Shown here: in pieces, positions 41,731 through 50,147 of the stretch
Layout of the letters: each line of letters begins with the position of its first letter
How positions within the stretch are numbered: the first letter of the stretch is position 1
Origin: CBDCRK01 sp965220955
Lineage (GTDB): Bacteria > Desulfobacterota > Binatia > Bin18 > CBDCRK01
Assembly: GCA_965220955.1 (NCBI GenBank)
Contig: CBDCRK010000003.1
Location: 1-64,000 of the forward strand
Direction of reading: 5' to 3'
DNA: 64,000 bases
The notes under the pieces: model-generated
What the model saw: the letters and a program-made list of their open reading frames with translations, nothing else
Told to the model about the DNA's origin: nothing
The model's database searches: none
Position numbers and translations under genes: made by a program

Positions 41731-43431
41731 TTAGCCAAACGCCTGGGTGAAGACCTGTCGCTGTTGCGTACTACCCAGCATAAGCAGCTCACTCCCTGGT
41801 AACAGCTCTGTCGAAGCAGGCGGGTTGGTCTCAACTCGCCCGTTCTGTTGAACGCCAATGACATTCAGACCCGTGCGAGCACCAATTTCACTCTCCGCTA
41901 GCGTCTGGCCGGCCAGCGATGGGGGCAGGAGAACCGCGAACAACTCAACTCCTTCCCCAAGAATCACTAATTCCTGACTTTGTAACAGAGAAAAGACATA
42001 CTCAACGCCCAGAGAGGCGTAACTGAGCGCAAAATCGGCACCCGCACGGTGGATGGCCTCAATATTTCTCTCATGGGTGATACGGCTGACAATACGTAGG
42101 TTCGGATTGAGGCGACGGCAGTAGACGGCTAAGTAGATGTTCATGGCATCGTCATTGGTTGTGAGAAGAACCGACGGTGCCTCTTGCAAGCCGGCTCGCA
42201 TGAGAACTTCTCGATCGGCGGCATCACCAACAAAGAGCTGGTCCGGGATATTGCCAATCCTCTCATGCAGTGTCTCGTCGTGTTCAACCAGATGCACGGC
42301 AATACCTTTCTGTTTGAGCGCATGAACCGCTGCACAGCCAACCTTACCTCCACCAATGACCACAACCGGGTTGTAGTTAGTATCATAGATGACCAGCAAG
42401 GTATCGAGCTCTAGTATTTGCTCTGCAGTCCCCATAACGACCGGGACACTGGCATCCGAGAGAAAGGTTTCCGGCAGCGCTGGCAGCAAGCGCCCGCGTT
42501 CCCAAACCGCAACAATGTTGACACCTATAGACTCCCGTAGCCGTGTCTCGCGGATGGTACGACCCGCAAGTGGGGTGTTGTGCACGGGAAATTCAGCGAC
42601 CTGTAAGCCTCTGAAACTGCCAATCACATGCGCCTGGGCATGGCCGGTATTAATGCGATTGGCTAGACGTTCACCCAATTGCTGTTTCAGTGGTAGCACA
42701 TGCGTGCAGCCACTCAGCTCCAGGATGTCAACGGAATCTTCGTCCTCGACAATGGCCGCAATGGGTACATCCAGAGCAACCTCTCGGACGGTCAGGGTAA
42801 TATTAGTGTTGATTGTGTCCTCGCTGTTGGCCAACACTAGACGTGCCTGCGATCCCTGTAGTCTTTGATACGTCATCCGGCTGTCGACCTCGCCGGTGAT
42901 CACCGAGATGCCATCCCTATGCATACGGGCGGCCTCGGTTGGGTCAGGTTCGATGACATAGTAGGGGATGTTGTGGAGTCGTAGCGTCCTAATGAGACCC
43001 GGGGCAATGGTCTCATAGGTACAGATCACTACGTGTCCTTTCATGTTTTCCGGAGCTTCGCGGGGCGCCTGCAACCGCACCCGAGCTTCGAGCCAGGGCG
43101 CATAAAAAAAGCGGATAAACGTGAAGGGCAACACAATAAGCAGCAGAATAATGCCCGACAGCAACACAACCAGGCTAAAAAGGCGCCCCAGGTCACTGTT
43201 AAAGATAATATCTCCGAAACCAAGTGTGCTCATGACCGTTAGTGTCCAGTAAACACCCGTGATCCAGGAGTGGTACTGCCCTTCCTTGTACAACATAATC
43301 AGGTGAAAGAGCAGGGAAAAAACGGTAATGACAGCAAGCAAAAAAACCACATACTTGACCAGCGCCCAAACGTTGCGGCGGGTCTCTTGCTCGCTAAGGA
43401 AATACGAAATCTGACTGCCAAGGAATTTCAT
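41731..43431 (-). CDS. Potassium channel protein with two RCK (TrkA) modules
   Basis: A 566-residue inner-membrane channel subunit. Two transmembrane helices flank a pore loop with the selectivity filter TLGFGD. Two tandem cytoplasmic RCK modules follow: HVVICTYETIAPGLIRTLR and VVVIGGGKVGCAAVHALKQK (Rossmann nucleotide sites), each with a TrkA-C domain (VAEFPVHNTPLAGRTIRETR; FAVLLPPSLAGQTLAESEIG). The first Rossmann motif is degenerate, the second keeps GGGKVG. The tandem RCK arrangement resembles MthK/GsuK-type channels gated by ligands such as Ca2+ or nucleotides. Confidence 0.92.
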   Translation of the reverse strand: MKFLGSQISYFLSEQETRRNVWALVKYVVFLLAVITVFSLLFHLIMLYKEGQYHSWITGVYWTLTVMSTLGFGDIIFNSDLGRLFSLVVLLSGIILLLIVLPFTFIRFFYAPWLEARVRLQAPREAPENMKGHVVICTYETIAPGLIRTLRLHNIPYYVIEPDPTEAARMHRDGISVITGEVDSRMTYQRLQGSQARLVLANSEDTINTNITLTVREVALDVPIAAIVEDEDSVDILELSGCTHVLPLKQQLGERLANRINTGHAQAHVIGSFRGLQVAEFPVHNTPLAGRTIRETRLRESIGVNIVAVWERGRLLPALPETFLSDASVPVVMGTAEQILELDTLLVIYDTNYNPVVVIGGGKVGCAAVHALKQKGIAVHLVEHDETLHERIGNIPDQLFVGDAADREVLMRAGLQEAPSVLLTTNDDAMNIYLAVYCRRLNPNLRIVSRITHERNIEAIHRAGADFALSYASLGVEYVFSLLQSQELVILGEGVELFAVLLPPSLAGQTLAESEIGARTGLNVIGVQQNGRVETNPPASTELLPGSELLMLGSTQQRQVFTQAFG

Positions 43432-43650
43432 AGCTGCTCCATGGCTTGGAAGCTTTAGCGACCCAGTCTAGTCATTATGGCTGGGGGAAACTGCAAGCAA
43501 AACGCGAGCCGCTCTTACAGAGAGAGGAATGTTCAATGACTAGATGAAATGCCAAGGGTTACCATGATTGCCAGGCGGCATAAAAGGCGGCAGTCCTAGC
43601 TGAGGATAGACGGAACCCTCAAGGTGAACCGGGCGGGAAAAGGGTTGGGC

Positions 43651-44037
43651 TTACCTGCCATACTTCGTATCAATAATTTTGCGGATCTCGTCCGGGGGGG
43701 TACCATGCATGAACAAAGAGTACGCATCCAGCGCCTCGCCCTGGCAGATGTTTCAACCAGCGCCGTGGTCATCGGTAAAGCAGTCCAACAGGTGACGGTG
43801 GCCATTAGATCGATCACACCCACAATAACAAGCCAGTCCGGCTAACACCTCTGGAATTTCTGCGGCTACTCCATAAGCCTCTGCCGTTCTGTCCAAGAAA
43901 AAGGCAGGAGGAAGGGTGCTGGGAAGACTATAAGCTTTCGGCTCTGCCACAGGGTCCGCTCCCGTTGGCAGCACAACGCCGAAGAGAAGACTAAGAGCGA
44001 AAACCCCCTTGAGGCAAGTCTTGAGCCACGTCTGCAT
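43651..44037 (-). CDS. PCYCGC-domain secreted selenoprotein (UGA = Sec95)
   Basis: A 128-residue protein if the TGA at 43753-43755 is read through. It has a signal peptide (about residues 1-27), then the motif LACYCGCDRSNGHRHLLDCF, and DDHGAG-U-NICQGEALDAYS. In PCYCGC-domain proteins the position before xxC in this block is Cys, so selenocysteine replaces a conserved Cys and makes a UxxC pair. The frame after the TGA continues with recognisable family sequence (HGTPPDEIRKIIDTKYGR) to a TAA. A SECIS-like hairpin follows. The cellular role is unknown; conserved Cys/His suggest metal or redox chemistry in the periplasm. Confidence 0.75.
43728..43755 (-). promoter_or_regulatory. Selenocysteine UGA codon and possible bacterial SECIS hairpin
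   Basis: Eight nt after the TGA, CCAG pairs with CTGG; one mismatch further in, GC-GAG-GC closes a 3-nt loop whose first base is G, 16 nt after the UGA. The hairpin is weaker than those of the other two selenoprotein genes and sits at the near limit of the usual distance. Confidence 0.5.
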
Positions 44038-44072
44038 AGATGTTTAGCTTAGCATAAGACGAAGCGCTCACG

Positions 44073-44810
44073 CTAGAGCACCACTATGTTCATCGGGCTG
44101 CGCCGGGTAAAGGTGTAGAGCATGGCCGGACGATGCGGGCCATAACGCTTTTTCTGGATGGGCTTAAGGAGCCCAAGGGTAAGAATCTTGCGGCGAAAGT
44201 TTCGCCGGTCAGGCCGCCGACCAAGAATAATTTCGTATATCTCCTGTAACTCCCCCAGCGTAAACTCCTTGGGAAGCAGGCTATAAACAATATTGGTATA
44301 GCCTAGCTTAGCCTGCAACCTGTTCAGCGCATACACCGCCATAGGGTTATGGTCATAGGCTAGAGGAGGCAGGCCTCTCACGGGCAACCAGGCACTGTCT
44401 GCATACTTCTCCCCGCTATGGAGAAATCGCCCCCGCCGCGGCACTAGGGCAAAGTAGGCAACAACCGCAACCTGCCAGGTAGGGTCGCGCTGGGGATCAC
44501 CAAAGGTATAGAGCTGCTCCAAATAAATGCCTTTGACTCCGGTCTTCTCGTATAACTCCCGCTTGGCCGCTTCCTCAAGCGACTCCCCCATCGACACCAG
44601 CCCACCGGGAAAGGCCCACATGCCGGCAAAGGGTCCTTTTTTAATTTTGACCAGCAGAGCCTTCAGCACACCTTCATCAATTGTAAAAATCACTACATCC
44701 ACAGCCACCCAGGGATGATCCTGAGCAGCCCGAAGTTCACAGTCCGAGGCCTTCGCACCAGTAAGCGCCTCATGGGCATCCTGAGGCAAAAGGTTTCCCA
44801 CCTCGGACAT
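44073..44810 (-). CDS. nrtR: NrtR-like Nudix transcriptional regulator of NAD metabolism
   Basis: A 245-residue protein with an N-terminal Nudix domain (VIFTIDEGVLKALLVKIKKG; MWAFPGGLVSMGESLEEAAK) and a C-terminal winged helix (ILGRRPDRRNFRRKILTLGL). The Nudix box ends RELYEKTG instead of REUxEExG, so one catalytic Glu is lost, as in NrtR repressors that sense ADP-ribose without much hydrolysis. It lies 24 bp downstream of nadA on the same strand, so nadA and its likely regulator are co-transcribed. A plain ADP-ribose pyrophosphatase is less likely given the C-terminal DNA-binding domain. Confidence 0.85.
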   Translation of the reverse strand: MSEVGNLLPQDAHEALTGAKASDCELRAAQDHPWVAVDVVIFTIDEGVLKALLVKIKKGPFAGMWAFPGGLVSMGESLEEAAKRELYEKTGVKGIYLEQLYTFGDPQRDPTWQVAVVAYFALVPRRGRFLHSGEKYADSAWLPVRGLPPLAYDHNPMAVYALNRLQAKLGYTNIVYSLLPKEFTLGELQEIYEIILGRRPDRRNFRRKILTLGLLKPIQKKRYGPHRPAMLYTFTRRSPMNIVVL

Positions 44811-44834
44811 TGGACTTTAGACCTCAAATGAGAT

Positions 44835-45851
44835 TTATTCACCCAGCTCTAGCATACGTGTCAGAGATTGCTCAGCTCCCTGCCGGACGTCTTCGGGAAG
44901 AGAGATCTCGTAGCGCAGCTCTTGCAGAGACGCGAGCACCCCGTCCAAGGTAATCATCTTCATATACTGGCAAAGCTTGCAGCTCTTGTAGAATTTCTTC
45001 TCCGACAGCTCCAGCAGAAGCCGATCCGAGAGACCGCACTCGGTCACGATCAAGAACTCTGTGGCCTCGCTTTCCTTAGCATACCGCACCATGCCGCTGG
45101 TTGAAAGCACCGCATCGGCCAGAGCGATTACGTCTTCTCGACATTCGGGGTGTACCAGCACCTTGACATGGGGCAAGTGGTTTTTGACCGCCAGAACATG
45201 CTCGGGGGTAATCTGATGATGGACGTAGCAGTTCCCGTCCCACGAGATAATAGTCTTGTCTGTCTGGCTCTGCACATAATTGGCCAGGTTCTCATCGGGA
45301 ACAAAAAGAATATGGCGACTGTCCAACGCCTCAACAATCTTCAGAGCATTAGCCGAGGTGCAGCACACATCGGATTCGGCTTTGACGTCGGCTGTGGTGT
45401 TCACATAACAGACCACCTGCAGGTCCGGGTAGACCTCCTTAAGTTCGGCCTTACGCTCAGCCAGGGCCTCGGCGGTGACGCTGTCGGCCAGCGAGCATCC
45501 CGCCTTTAAGTCTGGCAGCAAAACCGTTCTTTCCGGATTGACAATCTTGGCGGTCTCCGCCATGAAGTGCACGCCAGAAAAAACTATCACCGAAGATTCC
45601 ACTTTCTTGGCTTGCCGGGCTAGCTCTAAGGAGTCGCCAATAAAATCGGCTACCTCAAAGATCTCCGGCCGCTGGTAGTTATGGGCTAGAACGACTGCAT
45701 CTCGCTCCTGTTTGAGCACTCGAATCTCGCGAATTATCTCCACATATTCTGTACAGGCCTCCGGTGTATAGGCAGCCGGCTCCCCCAGCCGGCAGAGGTG
45801 CTCGTAAAGTTCCTGGGGAGTCTTCTCTCCCCCATAAACGGTGGTTTCCAT
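44835..45851 (-). CDS. nadA: Quinolinate synthase A
   Basis: A 338-residue [4Fe-4S] enzyme of de novo NAD synthesis: iminoaspartate plus dihydroxyacetone phosphate to quinolinate. Motifs: VVLAHNYQRPEIFEVADFIG, SVIVFSGVHFMAETAKI, LPDLKAGCSLAD, VVCYVNTTADVKAESDVCCT, GNCYVHHQITPEHVLAVK and CKLCQYMKMITLDGVLASLQ, including the three cluster Cys. A canonical promoter and candidate operator lie upstream. nadB and nadC are not in the window. It is followed by the NrtR-like gene. Confidence 0.95.
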   Translation of the reverse strand: METTVYGGEKTPQELYEHLCRLGEPAAYTPEACTEYVEIIREIRVLKQERDAVVLAHNYQRPEIFEVADFIGDSLELARQAKKVESSVIVFSGVHFMAETAKIVNPERTVLLPDLKAGCSLADSVTAEALAERKAELKEVYPDLQVVCYVNTTADVKAESDVCCTSANALKIVEALDSRHILFVPDENLANYVQSQTDKTIISWDGNCYVHHQITPEHVLAVKNHLPHVKVLVHPECREDVIALADAVLSTSGMVRYAKESEATEFLIVTECGLSDRLLLELSEKKFYKSCKLCQYMKMITLDGVLASLQELRYEISLPEDVRQGAEQSLTRMLELGE

Positions 45852-45882
45852 GACTTCCTCCCAAGCTTACTTTGCGTAATTT

Positions 45883-45946
45883 TGACACATACTAACATAC
45901 TCACCCATCCTGTCAATGCAACCAGGGCCACCAATCATTTAGTATG
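45883..45946 (-). promoter_or_regulatory. nadA promoter and candidate NrtR operator
   Basis: On the minus strand a perfect -35 box TTGACA (45911-45916) is followed after 16 bp by TAGTAT (45889-45894). The -10 region lies within repeated GTATGTTAGTATGT. TTAGTATG on the plus strand at 45939-45946 is the exact inverted repeat of CATACTAA at 45888-45895, giving a pair of half sites 43 bp apart that flank the -35 box. The adjacent NrtR-like gene makes this a plausible operator. Confidence 0.5.
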
Positions 45947-46063
45947 CGACTAGTGGATTACTTCTTGTTTCTACTTGTTTCTAGTCTAATAGCGGTAGAC
46001 TGCTTGTAGAGAACTGAGGTATATAATGTTGTCAGGTTTTTTCTGGTTCACAAAGCGAAAGCG

Positions 46064-46888
46064 ATGAGTTCACAACCCTACGATCCGATGCTGAACATCG
46101 AGCGCTCGGGTTATACCAGCAGTGGGTTCGCTGACCGCTATGATGCGTATCGACCCGAGCCTCCGGATACTCTCCCGGAAGTGTTGATTCAGCTGACACA
46201 AACAACACACCCGGACCTTATAGTTGACCTGGGAAGCGGCACTGGTCTTTCAACCTGCCTATGGACCGACCATGCACAGCGTGTGGTTGGAATCGAGCCT
46301 AACGAAAAGATGCGGCGGAGAGCCGCAGCCCGCAACCAAGCGCCAAACGTGAGCTTCCAGGCTGGTTTTGCACACCAGACAAGTATGCCCGAGGGCTCGG
46401 CAGATATCGTCACATGTGCTCAATCCCTTCACTGGATGGAACCCGAGAGCACCTTTAAGGAAGTCGCCCGTATCCTGCGTTCTGGGGGAGTGTTCGCCGC
46501 CTATGATTACGACTGGCCGCCAACGGTGCACTGGGAGGCCGAGAGAGCGTTCTTCGATTTCATGGTTCAGGTGCACAAGATAAGACGTAAGCAGGGAATC
46601 GAGAGGCAAATGCAGCAGTGGGCAAAAACCGAACATCTTGTCCGCATGCGGGAGAGTGGCCGCTTTCGCTATGCTAAGGAGATTCTGCTGCACAGCACCG
46701 GAACGTGCACGGCAGAGCGCTTGCTTGGGTTCACCCTTACGCTAGGCCAAGTCTCTCCGTTGCTAGAACCGGGACTGAGTGAGGTTGAACAAGGACTGGA
46801 CGAGGTGCGCCGAGCGTTCAAGCGCGCTCTTGGTGATGGAGATACCCCTTGGTACTGGAGTTATCGTGTGCGGGTTGGAGTGAAGTGA
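46064..46888 (+). CDS. Class I SAM-dependent methyltransferase
   Basis: A 274-residue methyltransferase (Methyltransf_11 type) with motif I LIVDLGSGTGLSTCLW, the acidic residue of motif II in VVGIEPNEKMRRRAA, SADIVTCAQSLHWM (motif IV) and VARILRSGGVFAAYDYDW. Substrate unknown; the N-terminal YTSSGFADRYDAYRP resembles small-molecule methyltransferases of the UbiE/biotin-type group. It stands alone, divergent from nadA. Confidence 0.88.
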   Translation: MSSQPYDPMLNIERSGYTSSGFADRYDAYRPEPPDTLPEVLIQLTQTTHPDLIVDLGSGTGLSTCLWTDHAQRVVGIEPNEKMRRRAAARNQAPNVSFQAGFAHQTSMPEGSADIVTCAQSLHWMEPESTFKEVARILRSGGVFAAYDYDWPPTVHWEAERAFFDFMVQVHKIRRKQGIERQMQQWAKTEHLVRMRESGRFRYAKEILLHSTGTCTAERLLGFTLTLGQVSPLLEPGLSEVEQGLDEVRRAFKRALGDGDTPWYWSYRVRVGVK

Positions 46889-46972
46889 TATGTACCTCAT
46901 AGTAAGACAATTACCTTTTGTTTCCTCTTTTTGACAGGCTTACCTTACGGGCGGTCTGGCCGACCATATTAA

Positions 46973-47836
46973 TCAGTAAAGCCCGGATGGGAAATAGCAT
47001 CCCTTTGGCTCTTGATATTCGCCGATCGCCATTAGCGTCACCGGCTTAACAACGTGTAGCCCCTCGCTCAAACACCAGCGAAAGAAGCTTGCCTGCCGCG
47101 TCGGCACGAAGAAAGACACTGGCTTTAAACTCAACGCCCCAATACCCAAGATCAGCGCCTCCATGTCTTCCTCAGTCTCGGCTACGCCATGGGCAAGGTT
47201 TTGGGCAAACATCACATAGGTATATGCGGTGATGCGACCTTCACGCCAAACAACAAAGGGGGAGAAGAGCTTTAGTGCATCCTGCAGCTCATGGGTGCGC
47301 TCAAACCCATATACCCTCTTGCACAGGGCCATACACTCGTCCAGGTCTTCATTTTTAAGGGACCGGAGTTTAACCTCCGCGGAAGGCCGGCTTTTGGGCT
47401 TACCCCTTATCAATACAAAGGGCTCCTTGACCTCAAAGCCGAGCGAGGCATAAAGGGATATGGACAGCATGTTAAACGTGTCCTGAAGCAGGCGTATGCC
47501 GAGCGAGCCCTGAGCCCGTTCAAGCACAGCTTTCATGATCTGCCGCCCAATGCCACGCTCCTGTACACGCGGATCAACGGCAACCGCTTCGACACCCCGG
47601 ATAGGATTGTGCTCGTCAAGAAAACTCGTGCCAACAACCTGACCATTCCTCTCAGCAATCACACCGAAGATCGAGGGGTCATCGATAAAGAAACTGGCAA
47701 CCCGGGTGGCAGCCTCCACCGAGTGAAAGTCAGGCGGAAACCCATGGCGGTCGGCAATACCGTTGAAGGCTTGGTAGATAACGCGCCCGCAGGCTTCAGT
47801 ATCAGAGGCGACCGCGGGACGGATCTTTATATTCAT
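46973..47836 (-). CDS. GNAT family N-acetyltransferase with C-terminal extension
   Basis: A 287-residue protein. The N-terminal GNAT domain (about residues 1-150) has IKIRPAVASDTEACGRVIYQ and GVEAVAVDPRVQERGIGRQI (acetyl-CoA motif A) and ISLYASLGFEVKEPFV. A second GNAT-like half follows (KLRSLKNEDLDECMALCKRV, IGALSLKPVSFFVPTRQASF), ending EPKGCYFPSGLY. The start is placed at the ATG giving MNIKIRPA; 18 further in-frame codons exist upstream. Substrate unknown. Confidence 0.85.
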   Translation of the reverse strand: MNIKIRPAVASDTEACGRVIYQAFNGIADRHGFPPDFHSVEAATRVASFFIDDPSIFGVIAERNGQVVGTSFLDEHNPIRGVEAVAVDPRVQERGIGRQIMKAVLERAQGSLGIRLLQDTFNMLSISLYASLGFEVKEPFVLIRGKPKSRPSAEVKLRSLKNEDLDECMALCKRVYGFERTHELQDALKLFSPFVVWREGRITAYTYVMFAQNLAHGVAETEEDMEALILGIGALSLKPVSFFVPTRQASFFRWCLSEGLHVVKPVTLMAIGEYQEPKGCYFPSGLY

Positions 47837-47978
47837 AGGGGAACCTGCATAGGGAAACCTGGCCGTCATAGAAGAGCCTATGGATATCAATGGCGATGGA
47901 GACTGTGTCGGGTTTCTCCCGTCTCCTACCGTGGAGCGTTGCCTTTTTGGCCGTCAGCTCAAGCTCTTCAAACACCCT

Positions 47979-48956
47979 CTAAGACCACAGGCCGATCCTC
48001 TGGCGAACCTCAGCAATTGTCTCCTGGGCGATCCCACGCGCCTTGCGCGCCCCTTCGCGTAAGACTGCCTCAACGCGCTCCGGGTTCGCTTTAAGCTGTT
48101 CCCTGCGTTCGCGGATTGGCTCGAGGTGGGTGACAAGATTGTCGGCAAGCGCGCGCTTGCAATCAAAGCAGCCGATTGCTGCCGTTGTGCATCCTGAGCG
48201 CACCCACTGGATACGCTCGGCGTCCGAGAAAAATGAGTGCAAGGTATGGAGGTTACAAATATCGGGGTTTCCCGGATCCGTACGCCGGACACGTGCCGGA
48301 TCGGTCGCCGCTGTGGCTAGTTTCTTGCGAATAATCTCGTTGTCCTCACCGAGCGCAATCGTGTTGCCAATCGACTTTGACATTTTGGCCTGTCCGTCTA
48401 GACCCAGGATCTTGGGCGTGCTTGACAGCAGAGCCTGTGGCTCTGGGAAATACTCACCCCAGCGACCGTTGAACCTACGGGCGATCTCGCGCGCCAACTC
48501 CAGGTGCTGAACCTGATCGGCACCAACCGGCACGAATCGGGCCTTATAGAGGATAATGTCGGCCGTTTGCAGCACAGGATAACTGAACAGGCCAACGTTG
48601 ACGGTATAGGCCTGATTCTCTGCCTTATCCTTAAACTGTGTCATCCGTCCCAGATCACCAAAAGGAGCCACGGTATTCAGAATCCAGCAAAGCTCTGTAT
48701 GTTCCGGCACACTCGATTGGACAAATAAAACTGAGCGCTCGGGATCAATACCGCAGGCAAGCAGATCGGTTGCCATCTCGAGGGTGCGGTGGGACAGCAC
48801 CGCAGGATCATAATCCTGAGTAATGGCATGGTAGTCCACAATGCAGAAGAAGCAATGGTACTTGTCCTGCAAAGCGACCCAATTTCGAACCGCACCAAGG
48901 TAGTTGCCTAAATGTAGTTCACCAGAGGGCTGGATGCCACTAAATACGGTTTCCAT
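47979..48956 (-). CDS. trpS: Tryptophanyl-tRNA synthetase
   Basis: A 325-residue class Ic synthetase of normal length. METVFSGIQPSGELHLGNYL carries the HIGH-equivalent (HLGN), and GLDGQAKMSKSIGNTIAL the KMSKS loop; GADQVQHLELAREIARRFN lies between them. An upstream open frame would add 79 residues, but the ATG at 48956 fits the family start exactly, with AAGGAA-like sequence upstream. Essential gene; apparently monocistronic. Confidence 0.95.
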   Translation of the reverse strand: METVFSGIQPSGELHLGNYLGAVRNWVALQDKYHCFFCIVDYHAITQDYDPAVLSHRTLEMATDLLACGIDPERSVLFVQSSVPEHTELCWILNTVAPFGDLGRMTQFKDKAENQAYTVNVGLFSYPVLQTADIILYKARFVPVGADQVQHLELAREIARRFNGRWGEYFPEPQALLSSTPKILGLDGQAKMSKSIGNTIALGEDNEIIRKKLATAATDPARVRRTDPGNPDICNLHTLHSFFSDAERIQWVRSGCTTAAIGCFDCKRALADNLVTHLEPIRERREQLKANPERVEAVLREGARKARGIAQETIAEVRQRIGLWS

Positions 48957-49089
48957 AGTTCCTTGTTTATAACTCTCAGGGGGGTAGATCGTCAACCGAA
49001 CAAGCTGATGCAGTACAAATACTCCGTTTTGTCCCTGGTCTGATCGATAAGGCAAAATAAGCATCAGCAAGAAGCAGTCGCAACGCAAA

Positions 49090-49953
49090 GTGTCCCAGTC
49101 TCCCGCGCCTGATAGCAAAGTTTCCTCCAAAAAGAGCATGACAGCTCCGCAAGGGGCATCGACCCAAGGCAAGCTAAGCCACCCCTGGGCCACCTCCGCT
49201 CATAGTCAGGAGGCCACCGACTACTATCTACGGGGGTGGGACTATTATTATCGTTTCACCAAGGAGTCGAATACCCAAGCGCGGCGGATGTTTAAACGCG
49301 CCATCGAGTTGGACTCGCAGTACACTGTAGCTTATGTGAGTTTGGGGTTTACCCACCTGCTGGACCTGAGCTGGCTGTGGGATCCAAGTCCTCGCAGCCT
49401 AGAACAGGCCTTTTGGGCAGCACAAAAAGCTGTTACTTTAGACGATTCTCACCCTTACCCCCATAAGCTTTTGGGCCAGGTGTATCTGCTCAAAAAACAA
49501 CACGCTCGGGCTATTGCTGAGCTAGAACGAGCTATTACCCTCGATCCTAGTTGTGCTGACTGCTATGTGGCACTGGCAGACATTCTATCTTGTTCTGGAC
49601 GGCCACAGGAAGCCATCGCATTGATAAAGAAGGCAATGCGCCTCAATCCAGTTTCTGCCGCCTATTATTCTGCCGCCTTAGGTCATGCCTACTTCTTAAT
49701 GCGAAGGTATGAAGAAGCCATTCCTGCCCTTAAGAGGCCCCTCACCCGTAACCCTAATCTTCTGGCTGCCCGCACCTATCTAGCTGCCGTCTATAGTGAA
49801 TTAGGGCGTGAGGAAGAGGGACGGGCAGAGCTAGTAGAAGGCCTCAAGCTTTCTCCTGAGGCGTCGCTAGAAAAGGCCAAGCGGCTGACTCCTTATAAAG
49901 ATCCCACCGTATCAAGACGGCTTCTCGAGGCCCTGCATCGGCTCGGACTCTAA
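49090..49953 (+). CDS. TPR-repeat protein, resembling the C-terminus of cyclase/TolB-TPR regulators
   Basis: A 287-residue protein with at least four tetratricopeptide repeats: YYYRFTKESNTQARRMFKRA, HKLLGQVYLLKKQHARAIAE, YVALADILSCSGRPQEAIAL and GHAYFLMRRYEEAIPALKRP. The start region (DYYLRGWDYYYRFTKESN) is like the beginning of the TPR part in adenylate-cyclase-type regulators, so the gene may be a truncated derivative lacking its effector domain. The GTG start overlaps the trpS leader on the other strand. Partner unknown. Confidence 0.75.
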   Translation: MSQSPAPDSKVSSKKSMTAPQGASTQGKLSHPWATSAHSQEATDYYLRGWDYYYRFTKESNTQARRMFKRAIELDSQYTVAYVSLGFTHLLDLSWLWDPSPRSLEQAFWAAQKAVTLDDSHPYPHKLLGQVYLLKKQHARAIAELERAITLDPSCADCYVALADILSCSGRPQEAIALIKKAMRLNPVSAAYYSAALGHAYFLMRRYEEAIPALKRPLTRNPNLLAARTYLAAVYSELGREEEGRAELVEGLKLSPEASLEKAKRLTPYKDPTVSRRLLEALHRLGL

Positions 49954-49999
49954 GAGAAAGACATACCGTCAGCGATTAGGCATCTACACCCTCCTACAT

Positions 50000-50147
50000 C
50001 TGGCATCTTTTGCCCTGCCGTTGGTAAATCGTCACATTCTAAACTAAATCGTCACCATTCCGTTAGGCTTTCTCCCTTCCCTATTGGTTATACTAATCGA
50101 TAGAGTAACCACCTCTACAAAGGCGATCCGAAAGGAGGGAGTATCCC
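50000..50147 (+). promoter_or_regulatory. Conserved upstream control region, copy 1 of 3
   Basis: About 150 bp nearly identical to 52598-52745 and 55160-55308. It has two AAATCGTCAC boxes at 50026-50035 and 50046-50055, spaced exactly 20 bp, then a conserved stretch with TATACT at 50089-50094 as a likely -10, and GGAGG before the ATG. The twin boxes on one face of the helix suggest a dimeric regulator. Confidence 0.7.

Noticed and set aside
44073..44810. Plain ADP-ribose pyrophosphatase
   Set aside because: The C-terminal winged helix, altered Nudix box and nadA neighbour fit NrtR better.
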